From assembly GCA_022710205.1 (NCBI GenBank), contig JAKLHJ010000016.1, positions 1 to 14,161 of the forward strand: a DNA stretch of 14,161 nt, read 5' to 3'. The stretch comes from Patescibacteria group bacterium. GTDB lineage: Bacteria > Patescibacteriota > Minisyncoccia > Phycocordibacterales > UBA12445. The first letter of the stretch is position 1. Every line of letters starts with the position of its first letter. Under the pieces are notes generated by a model that did not search any database, was not told the DNA's origin, and saw only the letters and a program-made list of their open reading frames with translations. This document shows positions 6,009-12,238 of the stretch, piece after piece. Made by a program: the position numbers and the translations under genes.

Positions 6009-6881
6009 TTATTGGGCTCCTTTTGTCGAAACAGGGCTTGCGGCAGCCGGTTTTGGGGATGACGAATCTATGAGGTTTTTAATAGTTATATATGGAATTA
6101 TCTCATTATCCCCGCCATACATACCAATCAAAAATCCGTTTATATCTATTAGCGGTCGCCCGTTCCAGTTCTCGGTCGGCCTAATGCTTGTCTTTATAAC
6201 GGGGGTCGTGGAAGCGTTGCCGGTCTTTAAGCCGGAAATATAACCCATGGCTAGCGTATTCATCCCCGAATCGAAGCCGAGCGTCATAACTGTTTGGCCC
6301 AACGACACCTGATCTATAGAAAGCGCATTTAGTGAGACAAGATTTTTCGGAGGATTTTCTATCGAGAAAAGAGCGATGCCGGCCTTGTCGTCACTTTTAA
6401 TAAATTTCAAATTATATTTTGTGTCCCCCGAAAGAGCAAAATAAACCGAGCCTAGACCGCCGAGTAATTCGTTACTTGAGATTACAAGTCCGTCACCGGA
6501 GACTACAAACCCCACCCTGCTTACATCCTCGCTTAACGCAAACGTGCTATAAAAAGAGGCTGTCTGTAATTCAGGATTGCTCAACCCGACATCGCTCGTT
6601 GCTCCTTGTCTCACAACTTTCACAAGGGCCTGCTTGGCCGTCTGCACCGAAGAGACTACCGTGTCATCCTCGCGAACAATTTGTTTAACCTCAGTCCTTT
6701 CTACCTGGCCCGGAGACACGACTTTTTCTACTGTTCTTTCAACAACCCTGTTGACCGTCTGTGTGATGCCCTGGGGGGCCTGATCAAGAAGAGTAACAAC
6801 AACGACGCCTGTCGCCACCGAAGTGACAAAAGTTATAAATATCGCTAGAAGAATGATTTGTGTCTTGTTGAGTTCCTCCAT
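6009..6881 (-). CDS. Membrane-anchored HtrA/trypsin-like pseudoprotease
   Basis: A 290-residue protein with an N-terminal membrane anchor (about 9-31, IILLAIFITFVTSVATGVVV and on), a charged stalk (about 40-75, rich in V, E, R) and a chymotrypsin-fold domain resembling HtrA/DegP at about 80-272. Segments matching HtrA are recognisable, but each catalytic position differs: NELL (E138) where HtrA has NHVV; KAGIAL (G168) where it has KTDLAL; ENWNGRPL (N240) where it has GNSGGPL. So the His, Asp and Ser of the triad all appear lost. No PDZ domain follows; the tail is short and rich in S, P and A. It should face outside the membrane and may bind rather than cut misfolded or other proteins. It lies 48 bp after the cysteine desulfurase gene and just before the clpB promoter. 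A TAGAAT box (6890-6895) 8 bp before the ATG may start a leaderless mRNA. Confidence 0.82.
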   Translation of the reverse strand: MEELNKTQIILLAIFITFVTSVATGVVVVTLLDQAPQGITQTVNRVVERTVEKVVSPGQVERTEVKQIVREDDTVVSSVQTAKQALVKVVRQGATSDVGLSNPELQTASFYSTFALSEDVSRVGFVVSGDGLVISSNELLGGLGSVYFALSGDTKYNLKFIKSDDKAGIALFSIENPPKNLVSLNALSIDQVSLGQTVMTLGFDSGMNTLAMGYISGLKTGNASTTPVIKTSIRPTENWNGRPLIDINGFLIGMYGGDNEIIPYITIKNLIDSSSPKPAAASPVSTKGAQ

Positions 6882-6889
6882 ATAATTTT

Positions 6890-6895
6890 ATTCTA
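6890..6895 (-). promoter_or_regulatory. Possible -10 box of the pseudoprotease gene
   Basis: TAGAAT on the minus strand ends 8 bp before the ATG at 6881, so the transcript would start at or next to the start codon. There is only a poor -35 match (TTCCAT) at 17 bp, and the gene could instead be read from the desulfurase promoter. Confidence 0.3.
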
Positions 6896-6929
6896 CAACA
6901 CAGAAATAAATAATGGAAGATTTGGGCGA

Positions 6930-8126
6930 TTATCTGATCCTATTTATTATAGAACCCAAAATTTTTATCGTATCGTCAATATCTTTCTTGACAGTATCTC
7001 TTCCAAAAGTGAACCTTACCGAGCTATCCGCCCTCTTTTTATCATTATACATGGCCCTTAGAACGTGCGACGGGGCCTCTTCTCTGCTACTACAAGCACT
7101 TCCAGTCGATGCCGCAATCCCCCTGACGTCTAATTCTATGACCAATTGCTCACCCGAAACGCCGGGGAAATAGATATTGGCGTTGTTTGGTAGTCTTAAT
7201 TTAGCATCCCCGTTTAATTTGGCCCCTTCTATTTTTTTAACTACTGTTGAGATGAAATAGTCTCTGATTTTTGTTAGCCTCTCTGATTCTTTCTTCTTTT
7301 TGTCCTCTGACATTTTGAACGCTCTAGCCAGACCGACGATAAGCGGAACGGGCTGTGTGCCGGAACGCAATCCCGCCTCCTGTCCTCCGCCGAAGATTAT
7401 CGGCTCAATCGGAGTGCCGGTCTTTACATATAAAAGACCAACGCCCTTGGGACCGTAAATTTTAGACCCCGAGATTGTCATAAGATCTACACCCAAGTTG
7501 GAAACCTGCAAATTTAAATACCCCGGCGCCTGACAAGCATCTGTATGGAACAAAGGATAAGGTCTATCGCCTCTAAACTTTTTAATCATATTTCCGATCT
7601 CCCTTATCGGCTGTATAGTTCCGACCTCATTATTTGCGTATATTATTGAAACAAGAACGGTGTTTTCTTTAATTGCCTTCTCTATGTCGCCCACAGAAAC
7701 AATTCCTTTTTCTGATACCGGCAAATATGTAACCTCAAAACCTGAATTTTCCAAAAATTTCATCGGGTGAATAACCGCGTGATGCTCTATTTCTGTTGTG
7801 ATGATATGAAGCTTTGTCCCATTCGCATTTTTCTTAAATAATTTGGCGACGCCAAGAATTGCAATATTATCCGATTCGGTCCCTCCGCTCGTAAAAACAA
7901 TTTCAGAAGACCTTGCCCCCAAAACCATAGCTATGCTTTTTCTGGCATCTTCTAGCGCCTTATTCGCCGCTAAACCGAAAGAGTGTATCGAGCCCGGATT
8001 GCCGAATTCGGAAGACCAAAACTTTTTCATCGTCGACAAAACCTCACTAAGAACCGGAGTCGTAGAGGCATGATCCAAAAATATTCTTTTCTTTAATTTG
8101 ACCGGCTTTTTCATTACAGGCGCCAT
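6930..8126 (-). CDS. Cysteine desulfurase (NifS/IscS family)
   Basis: A PLP-dependent enzyme that takes sulfur from cysteine as a persulfide for Fe-S clusters or tRNA thiolation. Numbered from the ATG at 8124-8126 (398 residues), the PLP lysine is K222 in SGSKIYGPKG, the partner aspartate is D196 in HTDACQA, the cofactor-stacking histidine lies in IEHHAV, and the sulfur-accepting cysteine is C345 in TGSACSSREEAPSHVL. The N-terminus FLDHASTTPV is typical. Length matches the family. An in-frame TTG at 8153 is less likely; the ATG at 8114 (394 residues) is a fair alternative. No scaffold (IscU), IscR or MnmA gene is near, so which pathway it serves is open. It is divergent from the DUF4446 gene; the pseudoprotease gene follows after 48 bp. 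Confidence 0.93.
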   Translation of the reverse strand: MAPVMKKPVKLKKRIFLDHASTTPVLSEVLSTMKKFWSSEFGNPGSIHSFGLAANKALEDARKSIAMVLGARSSEIVFTSGGTESDNIAILGVAKLFKKNANGTKLHIITTEIEHHAVIHPMKFLENSGFEVTYLPVSEKGIVSVGDIEKAIKENTVLVSIIYANNEVGTIQPIREIGNMIKKFRGDRPYPLFHTDACQAPGYLNLQVSNLGVDLMTISGSKIYGPKGVGLLYVKTGTPIEPIIFGGGQEAGLRSGTQPVPLIVGLARAFKMSEDKKKKESERLTKIRDYFISTVVKKIEGAKLNGDAKLRLPNNANIYFPGVSGEQLVIELDVRGIAASTGSACSSREEAPSHVLRAMYNDKKRADSSVRFTFGRDTVKKDIDDTIKILGSIINRIR

Positions 8127-8143
8127 AATACTGAATTTTTTGC

Positions 8144-8152
8144 AAAATAGCA
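8144..8152 (-). promoter_or_regulatory. Extended -10 promoter candidate (TGCTATTTT) for the desulfurase
   Basis: TGCTATTTT on the minus strand matches the TGCTAnnnT core seen before three other genes here, though TATTTT is a weaker -10 box. It lies 17 bp before the ATG at 8126 and 29 bp before the ATG at 8114. Confidence 0.35.
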
Positions 8153-8159
8153 AAAAAAG

Positions 8160-8173
8160 AGGTAATATTACCT
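8160..8173. promoter_or_regulatory. 14-bp perfect palindrome between divergent genes
   Basis: AGGTAATATTACCT reads the same on both strands and lies 3 bp before the ATG of the DUF4446 gene, overlapping its only Shine-Dalgarno-like bases (GAGGT) and a possible -10 box TAATAT (8164-8169). About one such palindrome is expected by chance in a window this long, so only its position makes it a candidate operator. Confidence 0.3.
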
Positions 8174-8176
8174 ACT

Positions 8177-8641
8177 ATGAACATTAACTCACCATATATA
8201 ACTTACGCGTTAATGGCGACTGTCGCCATATTATTAATTTTGGCCATAAGGCTTGAAATTAGGCTAAGAAGGATGCTAAGAGGCAACAGGGTCAAGGACT
8301 TTGAAGGAACCGTAGTTTCCGCACTAAAAGACATAGAAAAACTAGCCGAGGCAAAACTTGAAATAGAGAAAGAGATACAAAATATCAAAGATAAAGTTAG
8401 ACGAAATATCCAAACGGCAGGCACGGTAAGATTTAATCCGTTTGAGGACGCAGGCGGCAACCAGAGTTTCGCTTCGGCCTTCCTTGATGATCACGGAGAC
8501 GGAGTTGTAATCTCAAGTCTTTATTCCAGAGACAAGGTCAGCGTTTTTGCTAAACCGATTAAAAAAATGAAGTCAGATTATGAGCTCTCCGAAGAAGAAA
8601 AAGAGGCTATGAGAATAGCCTGGGAGAAAAATAAAGAATAA
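8177..8641 (+). CDS. DUF4446 family membrane protein
   Basis: A 154-residue protein of the DUF4446 family, function unknown. A membrane segment at about 7-25 (YITYALMATVAILLILAI) is followed by a basic stretch (LRRMLRGNRVK), a charged coiled coil at about 44-78 and the conserved domain, seen as VRFNPFEDAGGNQSF (84-98), the acidic LDDHGDGVVISS (103-114), YSRDKVSVFAKPI (116-128) and the ending YELSEEEKEAM. Length is normal for the family. The small domain should face the cytoplasm if the basic stretch follows the positive-inside rule. The ATG is chosen because the protein then begins just before the membrane segment. It is divergent from the desulfurase and 107 bp before infB. Confidence 0.88.
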   Translation: MNINSPYITYALMATVAILLILAIRLEIRLRRMLRGNRVKDFEGTVVSALKDIEKLAEAKLEIEKEIQNIKDKVRRNIQTAGTVRFNPFEDAGGNQSFASAFLDDHGDGVVISSLYSRDKVSVFAKPIKKMKSDYELSEEEKEAMRIAWEKNKE

Positions 8642-8748
8642 CCCGCCAAAATTTCTTCACACAGGGCGCCATCGGCACAATAAAAACAGATATACACAAA
8701 TATAAAAGCCAGTTAAATAATTATTAAGAAACTTAAGCGGGTAAAAAA

Positions 8749-10251
8749 ATGACAAATAAGCCCCAAAACAAAACAACGGAAAGACCGCCGATCATTACAG
8801 TGATGGGGCATATTGATCACGGCAAATCAACTCTTCTTGATTATATAAGAAAGGCAAACACCGTAGAAAAAGAAGCGGGCGGAATAACACAACACACGAG
8901 CGCGTATGAAGTTGTGCACGAAATGCAAAGCGGAGAATCAAAAAGAATAACATTCATCGACACCCCCGGACACGCGGCTTTTTCTAAAATGAGAGGAAGG
9001 GGTGCGAAAGTTGCCGACATAATAATCCTCGTTGTCGCGGCAGATGACGGCGTAAACGTGCAAACAATCGAGGCCATAAAAACTATTCAGGATTCAAAAA
9101 CTCCATACGTTGTAGCGATAAACAAAATTGACAAGCCGAACTCAGACGTAGAAAGAACGAAGTTGGACCTTGCATCAAATGGCGTATTCTTAGAGGGATA
9201 TGGAGGAGATGTTCCAAACGTGCCGATATCGGCAAAAAAGGGAGACGGGGTTTCTGAACTCCTAGATGTTTTACTACTTATGGCAGAAATGGCTGAGTTA
9301 AAAAAGAACGACGGCGAAAACGGAGAAGGTTTTGTTTTTGAATCCAATCTTGATTCAAAGAAGGGTGGCGTCGCTACGCTTATCATAAAAAACGGAACAC
9401 TTCGAGTGGGAGATTTTCTTATCATTGACGGCAATGTAACTCCGGTAAGAAGCTTAGAAAATTTTGCCGGCAAAAAAATAGAAAGCGCCATAGCCTCGTC
9501 CCCTGTTAAAATAATCGGGTTCAGCAAGCTTCCTTCTGTCGGCTCTGACTTTTTGTCACTGGACAATAAGAAAGAGGCTGAAAAAATAGCAGAAACGCAG
9601 ATACCTGTCTGCGCCAAAAGAGCTGAGGAAAATTATGATAACGCAAAATTAGTTCTTCCTGTTATCATTAAGGCTGATTTTCAAGGCACAATCGAGGCCA
9701 TTGAAAAAGAATTGAGGAAACTGGAAACAGATGAGGTAAAAATAAAAATTATTTCGTGCGGAGTCGGAAACATTACCGAGAACGACATGAGCCTTGCCGG
9801 AGGGAAGATAAAACCGCTAATAATCGGCTTCAACGTAAAGGCTGACCGCGATGTAATAGAGCTTGGGGAGAAACTTGGTGCCAAGCCCATGATCTTTGAT
9901 ATCATCTATAAGATCAACGATACAATCGAAGAAGAGATAAAAACCAGGATGCCAAAAGAAGAAGTCGAAAAAACGATTGGGGGGGCAAGGATACTCCGAG
10001 TATTCAGCAAACAAAAAGATAGGCAAGTTGTCGGCGGAACCGTTCTTTCCGGTTCGATTGTGGTCGGCAAGAAGGTAAAAATAATTAGACAGAAAAACGA
10101 GATAGGCAGAGGAGAAATAACAGAGCTTCAGGAAAACAAGGTTAAAACAAAGGAGGTCGCCGAAGGAAAGCAGTTTGGTGTCACCATAGACTCAAAAATA
10201 ACTATCGCGGAAGGCGACATAATAGAGGCCTTTGACTTAGTAACAATTTAA
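8749..10251 (+). CDS. infB: Translation initiation factor IF-2 (short form)
   Basis: The GTPase that brings initiator fMet-tRNA to the 30S subunit and promotes 50S joining. G motifs are complete: G1 GHIDHGKS (20-27), G2 GGITQH (44-49), G3 DTPGH (71-75), G4 NKID (125-128), G5 SAK (161-163). Domain II follows at about 185-270, domain III at about 305-395 (IIGFNVKADRDV) and the fMet-tRNA-binding C2 domain at the end (VLSGSIVVGKKVKIIRQ). At 500 residues it has only about 12 residues before the G domain, whereas E. coli IF-2 has nearly 400; short forms are usual in reduced genomes. G1 ends in S where most IF-2 have T. No strong Shine-Dalgarno sequence: GCGGGTAAAAAA precedes the ATG. rbfA follows after 115 bp; nusA and truB, frequent partners, are absent here. 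Confidence 0.97.
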   Translation: MTNKPQNKTTERPPIITVMGHIDHGKSTLLDYIRKANTVEKEAGGITQHTSAYEVVHEMQSGESKRITFIDTPGHAAFSKMRGRGAKVADIIILVVAADDGVNVQTIEAIKTIQDSKTPYVVAINKIDKPNSDVERTKLDLASNGVFLEGYGGDVPNVPISAKKGDGVSELLDVLLLMAEMAELKKNDGENGEGFVFESNLDSKKGGVATLIIKNGTLRVGDFLIIDGNVTPVRSLENFAGKKIESAIASSPVKIIGFSKLPSVGSDFLSLDNKKEAEKIAETQIPVCAKRAEENYDNAKLVLPVIIKADFQGTIEAIEKELRKLETDEVKIKIISCGVGNITENDMSLAGGKIKPLIIGFNVKADRDVIELGEKLGAKPMIFDIIYKINDTIEEEIKTRMPKEEVEKTIGGARILRVFSKQKDRQVVGGTVLSGSIVVGKKVKIIRQKNEIGRGEITELQENKVKTKEVAEGKQFGVTIDSKITIAEGDIIEAFDLVTI

Positions 10252-10277
10252 AGGCAATATATCCCCACCCCCAGGCG

Positions 10278-10299
10278 AAATCGGAAATAGCTGATTTTT
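10278..10299 (+). terminator. Weak hairpin between infB and rbfA
   Basis: AAATCGG (10278-10284) pairs with CTGATTT (10291-10297), 7 bp with one G-T wobble, around a 6-nt loop, followed by only two more T. It may partly terminate infB transcripts or be an incidental fold. Confidence 0.3.
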
Positions 10300-10366
10300 G
10301 GAATAAAATATATTAGTATAGAAAACCAGAGTATTGCAATTTAATAGAGTTAATTTCACCGGGTAA

Positions 10367-10717
10367 ATGCAAGAAATAAGAAACGAGAAGGTGGCTTCTA
10401 TGGTCCAAAAGCTCGCTGCGGAATTCATAGAGAAAAACTCAAACGGCAAATCAATGATCACTGTCACAGCGATTGATCTTTCACCTGATATGAAAGAAGC
10501 TAAGGTTCTGTTTACCGTGCTTCCAAGCAGTGCGGAGGACGCCGCGGAGGATTTTCTCAAAAGACAGAGGAGCGATTTTCGTGACTATGTGAAAAAGGTT
10601 TGGAGGATGAGGACAATCCCCTTCTTTGATTTTGAATTAGATAAGGGAGAAAGACACAGACAGCGAATAGACGAACTTTTAAGCCAAGCAAAACAAGCGG
10701 ACGAATTAAAAAAGTAA
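10367..10717 (+). CDS. rbfA: Ribosome-binding factor A
   Basis: A 116-residue KH-fold protein that binds the 30S subunit near the 5' helix of 16S rRNA and helps its late maturation. The match is to family segments: RNEKVASMVQKLAAEFI at the N-terminus, VTAIDLSPDMKEAKVLFTVLP in the core (split here by a central D-M), and MRTIPFFDFELDKG before the closing helix with ERHRQRIDELL. Length is normal. The ATG at 10367-10369 follows CCGGGTAA, a similar element to that before infB. It is downstream of infB in the usual infB-rbfA order and ends directly in a strong terminator, so it closes the plus-strand unit. Confidence 0.92.
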   Translation: MQEIRNEKVASMVQKLAAEFIEKNSNGKSMITVTAIDLSPDMKEAKVLFTVLPSSAEDAAEDFLKRQRSDFRDYVKKVWRMRTIPFFDFELDKGERHRQRIDELLSQAKQADELKK

Positions 10718-10743
10718 AAAACACCCACTATCGGGTGTTTTTT
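10716..10743. terminator. Bidirectional terminator between rbfA and tRNA-Cys
   Basis: AAAAAACACCC (10716-10726) and GGGTGTTTTTT (10733-10743) form an 11-bp stem around a 6-nt loop, with an A/T run on each side so that both strands end in a T-tract. It overlaps the last base pairs of the rbfA stop region and lies 6 bp beyond the tRNA-Cys end, serving two convergent units. Confidence 0.92.
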
Positions 10744-10749
10744 AATTTA

Positions 10750-10821
<72 letters not shown>

Positions 10822-10831
10822 ATCTTCTGTG

Positions 10832-10915
10832 TGCCCGAGGTGGGAGTCGAACCCACACCAGCTTGCGCCGACAACATTTTAAGTGTTGCGTGTATACCAA
10901 TTTCACCACTCGGGC
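10832..10915 (-). tRNA. tRNA-Leu (anticodon UAA)
   Basis: An 84-nt class II tRNA with acceptor stem GCCCGAG/CTCGGGC, anticodon stem CAACA/TGTTG with loop CTTAAAA (anticodon TAA), a variable arm CGGC-GCAA-GCTG and T-arm GTGGG-TTCGACT-CCCAC; discriminator A, no encoded CCA. Its first 13 bases are also the last codons and the stop of the HNH gene. No clear promoter lies between, so it probably depends on the HNH transcript. Confidence 0.95.
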
Positions 10916-11409
10916 TTATTTTTGTATCTTTTCTGATTCCTCCCCCTGTGAGTAGGTTGTAAACTATGACAATTAGGACAAAGTATCCTCAAATTTTCTA
11001 TCCTATTGTCAAACTTATTGCCATTAATGTGATCTAGCTCGAGCGGCAATCTACCATCCATGGCAGTTTTTGCCCAGCCGCATAACTCACAATTACGAGA
11101 CTTAATCCCCTCCGCAAACAACCTCTTCTTTAGCTTAAAACTTTGAAAAGGACTGTCCTTTGTAAGTATTTTAAAAAGAGGAACTCGAGGCTTACCTATA
11201 CCCCTCAAACCCTTGTTCCAAACTTTACCAGTAAAATGTCCCGTATTCAAGCCTTCTTGTTTAATATATTTTTTTAGCTGTTCATAATTTCCTCCTGCGG
11301 GCACAAGACCGAGTTTGTCTATAACCTGTCTTATGCTTTTAGAATTCTTAACCGCATCTGATAACTGTCCCAAAGACCACTTACGTTTTCTTCGTTCCTG
11401 TATAAACAT
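10903..11409 (-). CDS. HNH endonuclease lodged in a tRNA cluster
   Basis: A 168-residue protein with a zinc-stabilised HNH (beta-beta-alpha-metal) nuclease domain at about 105-155: CELC (C107, C110), LELDHINGN (D126, H127, N130), RIENL (N139) and CPNCHS (C144, C147, H148). The N-terminal part, residues 1-100, is basic and includes a likely helix-turn-helix (LGQLSDAVKNSKSIRQVIDK), as in free-standing homing-type HNH enzymes; whether it is mobile is inference. It lies between tRNA-Lys and tRNA-Leu, and its last codons, CCC GAG TGG TGA, are the 5' end of tRNA-Leu; this is the only gene here with a UGA stop. The ATG at 11407-11409 follows a TGCTATGAT promoter core by 6 bp, which predicts a leaderless mRNA. 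A restriction-type role is an alternative. Confidence 0.88.
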   Translation of the reverse strand: MFIQERRKRKWSLGQLSDAVKNSKSIRQVIDKLGLVPAGGNYEQLKKYIKQEGLNTGHFTGKVWNKGLRGIGKPRVPLFKILTKDSPFQSFKLKKRLFAEGIKSRNCELCGWAKTAMDGRLPLELDHINGNKFDNRIENLRILCPNCHSLQPTHRGRNQKRYKNKPEW

Positions 11410-11415
11410 TATTAA

Positions 11416-11424
11416 ATCATAGCA
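11416..11424 (-). promoter_or_regulatory. Extended -10 promoter (TGCTATGAT) of the HNH gene
   Basis: TGCTATGAT on the minus strand, with TATGAT one mismatch from TATAAT, ends 6 bp before the ATG at 11409, so transcription should begin at the start codon. There is no good -35 box. One arm of an inverted repeat (11426-11436) abuts it. Confidence 0.55.
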
Positions 11425-11425
11425 T

Positions 11426-11467
11426 ACGGAACACGAATAAGTAAATATAAACGTAATCGTGTTCCGT
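11426..11467. repeat. 11-bp inverted repeat upstream of the HNH gene
   Basis: ACGGAACACGA (11426-11436) and TCGTGTTCCGT (11457-11467) are perfect inverted copies separated by 20 bp of AT-rich sequence; the centres are 31 bp apart, about three helical turns. The inner arm touches the HNH promoter. It could be a two-site operator or a recognition site; a hairpin with a 20-nt loop is also possible. No T-tract follows. Confidence 0.6.
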
Positions 11468-11485
11468 TACAAAACAAAAAACATT

Positions 11486-11601
11486 AAGGCGCTGGTGCGC
11501 GCACACCGGTACCTCGACTGAATCTTTTGTTTCGCCTTGCTCACAAAAACTGCTCAATCGGGCTTCGGATCCTTAAACAAAGCATTTAAGATGCTTTGTT
11601 T
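11486..11601. other. GC-rich, structured intergenic stretch of unknown role
   Basis: This stretch contains no convincing gene. AAGGCG (11486-11491) is complementary to CGCCTT (11533-11538), enclosing GGTG-CGCGCA-CACC (11494-11507) and the adjoining palindromes ACCGGT and GGTACC. Further on AAACAAAGCAT (11575-11585) and ATGCTTTGTTT (11591-11601) form a perfect 11-bp hairpin with loop TTAAG. The middle is clearly richer in G and C than the sequence to either side. It could be an RNA gene, a small repeat element or a relic of insertion. I do not recognise it. Confidence 0.35.
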
Positions 11602-11609
11602 TGGGCACA

Positions 11610-11631
11610 CAAAAATCCGCTTTCGCGGATT
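11610..11631 (-). terminator. Rho-independent terminator of tRNA-Lys
   Basis: On the minus strand AATCCGC (11625-11631) and GCGGATT (11614-11620) pair around a GAAA tetraloop and run into TTTG. Flanking CACAAA/TTTGTG bases extend the stem. It starts 5 bp after the tRNA end and separates tRNA-Lys from the HNH unit. Confidence 0.85.
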
Positions 11632-11636
11632 ATTTG

Positions 11637-11709
11637 TGCGCCCAGCAGGATTCGAACCTGCGACCATTCGCTTAAGAGGCGACTGCTCTACCAACTGAGC
11701 TATGGGCGC
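11637..11709 (-). tRNA. tRNA-Lys (anticodon CUU)
   Basis: A 73-nt tRNA with acceptor stem GCGCCCA/TGGGCGC, D-arm GCTC/GAGC, anticodon loop CTCTTAA (anticodon CTT), T-arm GCAGG-TTCGAAT-CCTGC and discriminator A; no encoded CCA. The anticodon stem GTCGC/GCGAA has four pairs plus a G27-A43 mismatch. It has its own promoter and terminator. Confidence 0.95.
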
Positions 11710-11724
11710 TCAATTTGTGAATAT

Positions 11725-11753
11725 AAAATAACACCTTTAAGGAAAATTTTCAA
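11725..11753 (-). promoter_or_regulatory. Promoter of tRNA-Lys
   Basis: The minus strand has -35 TTGAAA (11748-11753), a 17-bp spacer, and -10 TATTTT (11725-11730) with a TGn extension (TGT, 11731-11733). The start of transcription near 11718 is about 9 nt before the mature tRNA end. Confidence 0.65.
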
Positions 11754-11766
11754 GGCCGGGCGTTCC

Positions 11767-12228
11767 CTACTTCTTCCCGTAAAATCTTTCATACAATTCC
11801 GGCGCACGGTCTTTTACTATCTCTTCCAACGGGTCTTGCTTATCTATTTTCTTAAACTGTGTCCCCGAGCTAGCGCCGCCCTTCACTTTTTCCGTAAAAC
11901 TGTGAATAAGTCTCGAGTTTTCCAAGGCTAAAGAATTTAAATATTTAAATGTTTCAATATTTAAATAGCCAACATCGAGTGCAACATAAAGTTGTGAACG
12001 CACCTCTCCTGCTGAACCTTTTGCGATAAATAAATAATTTAAAAACTCCTGTTTGGTGCCTCTCTCAAACCCCTCAGCAATATTACTCATCACCGAAACG
12101 GCCGCACGTTCTATCTGATCTTTCAGTCCACGATCGTTAATGTTCCGAAACGCCTTATATACCTCGCGGCTGAGCTCGCGCGCCTTATTCCAACAAAGCA
12201 AATCTTCAAATTTTCGGACCGTCGCCAT
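11767..12228 (-). CDS. Four-helix-bundle protein (23S rRNA intervening-sequence type)
   Basis: A 153-residue member of the four-helix-bundle family first met as ORFs inside 23S rRNA intervening sequences; the biochemical function is unknown. Family hallmarks are FEDLLCWNKARELSREVY (7-24), DQIERAAVSVMSNIAEGF (37-54) and EFLNYLFIAKGSAGEVRSQL (61-80). Members are usually about 115-130 residues; here a polar tail from about 116 (KGGASSGTQ, then DPLEEIVKDRAPELYERF) extends it. No rRNA is near. It begins 10 bp after the stop of the epimerase gene and has no Shine-Dalgarno sequence, so it is probably in one transcript with it; members often sit beside cell-surface sugar genes. The ATG at 12226-12228 gives the standard N-terminus. 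Confidence 0.9.
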   Translation of the reverse strand: MATVRKFEDLLCWNKARELSREVYKAFRNINDRGLKDQIERAAVSVMSNIAEGFERGTKQEFLNYLFIAKGSAGEVRSQLYVALDVGYLNIETFKYLNSLALENSRLIHSFTEKVKGGASSGTQFKKIDKQDPLEEIVKDRAPELYERFYGKK

Positions 12229-12238
12229 ATCTCAACGT

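Noticed and set aside
8656..8684. Promoter for infB (TTCACA, 17 bp, AATAAA)
   Set aside because: Both boxes are poor matches and the distance to the start codon is long; infB may be read from the DUF4446 promoter.
10903..10905. UGA recoding as glycine (code 25, known in SR1 and Gracilibacteria)
   Set aside because: All genes read correctly with the standard code, no in-frame UGA interrupts a conserved domain, and UGA ends the HNH gene.
11596..11931. Plus-strand reading frame of 111 codons
   Set aside because: It is antisense to tRNA-Lys (RIRTCDHSLKRRLLYQLSYG) and then to the four-helix-bundle gene; no independent support.
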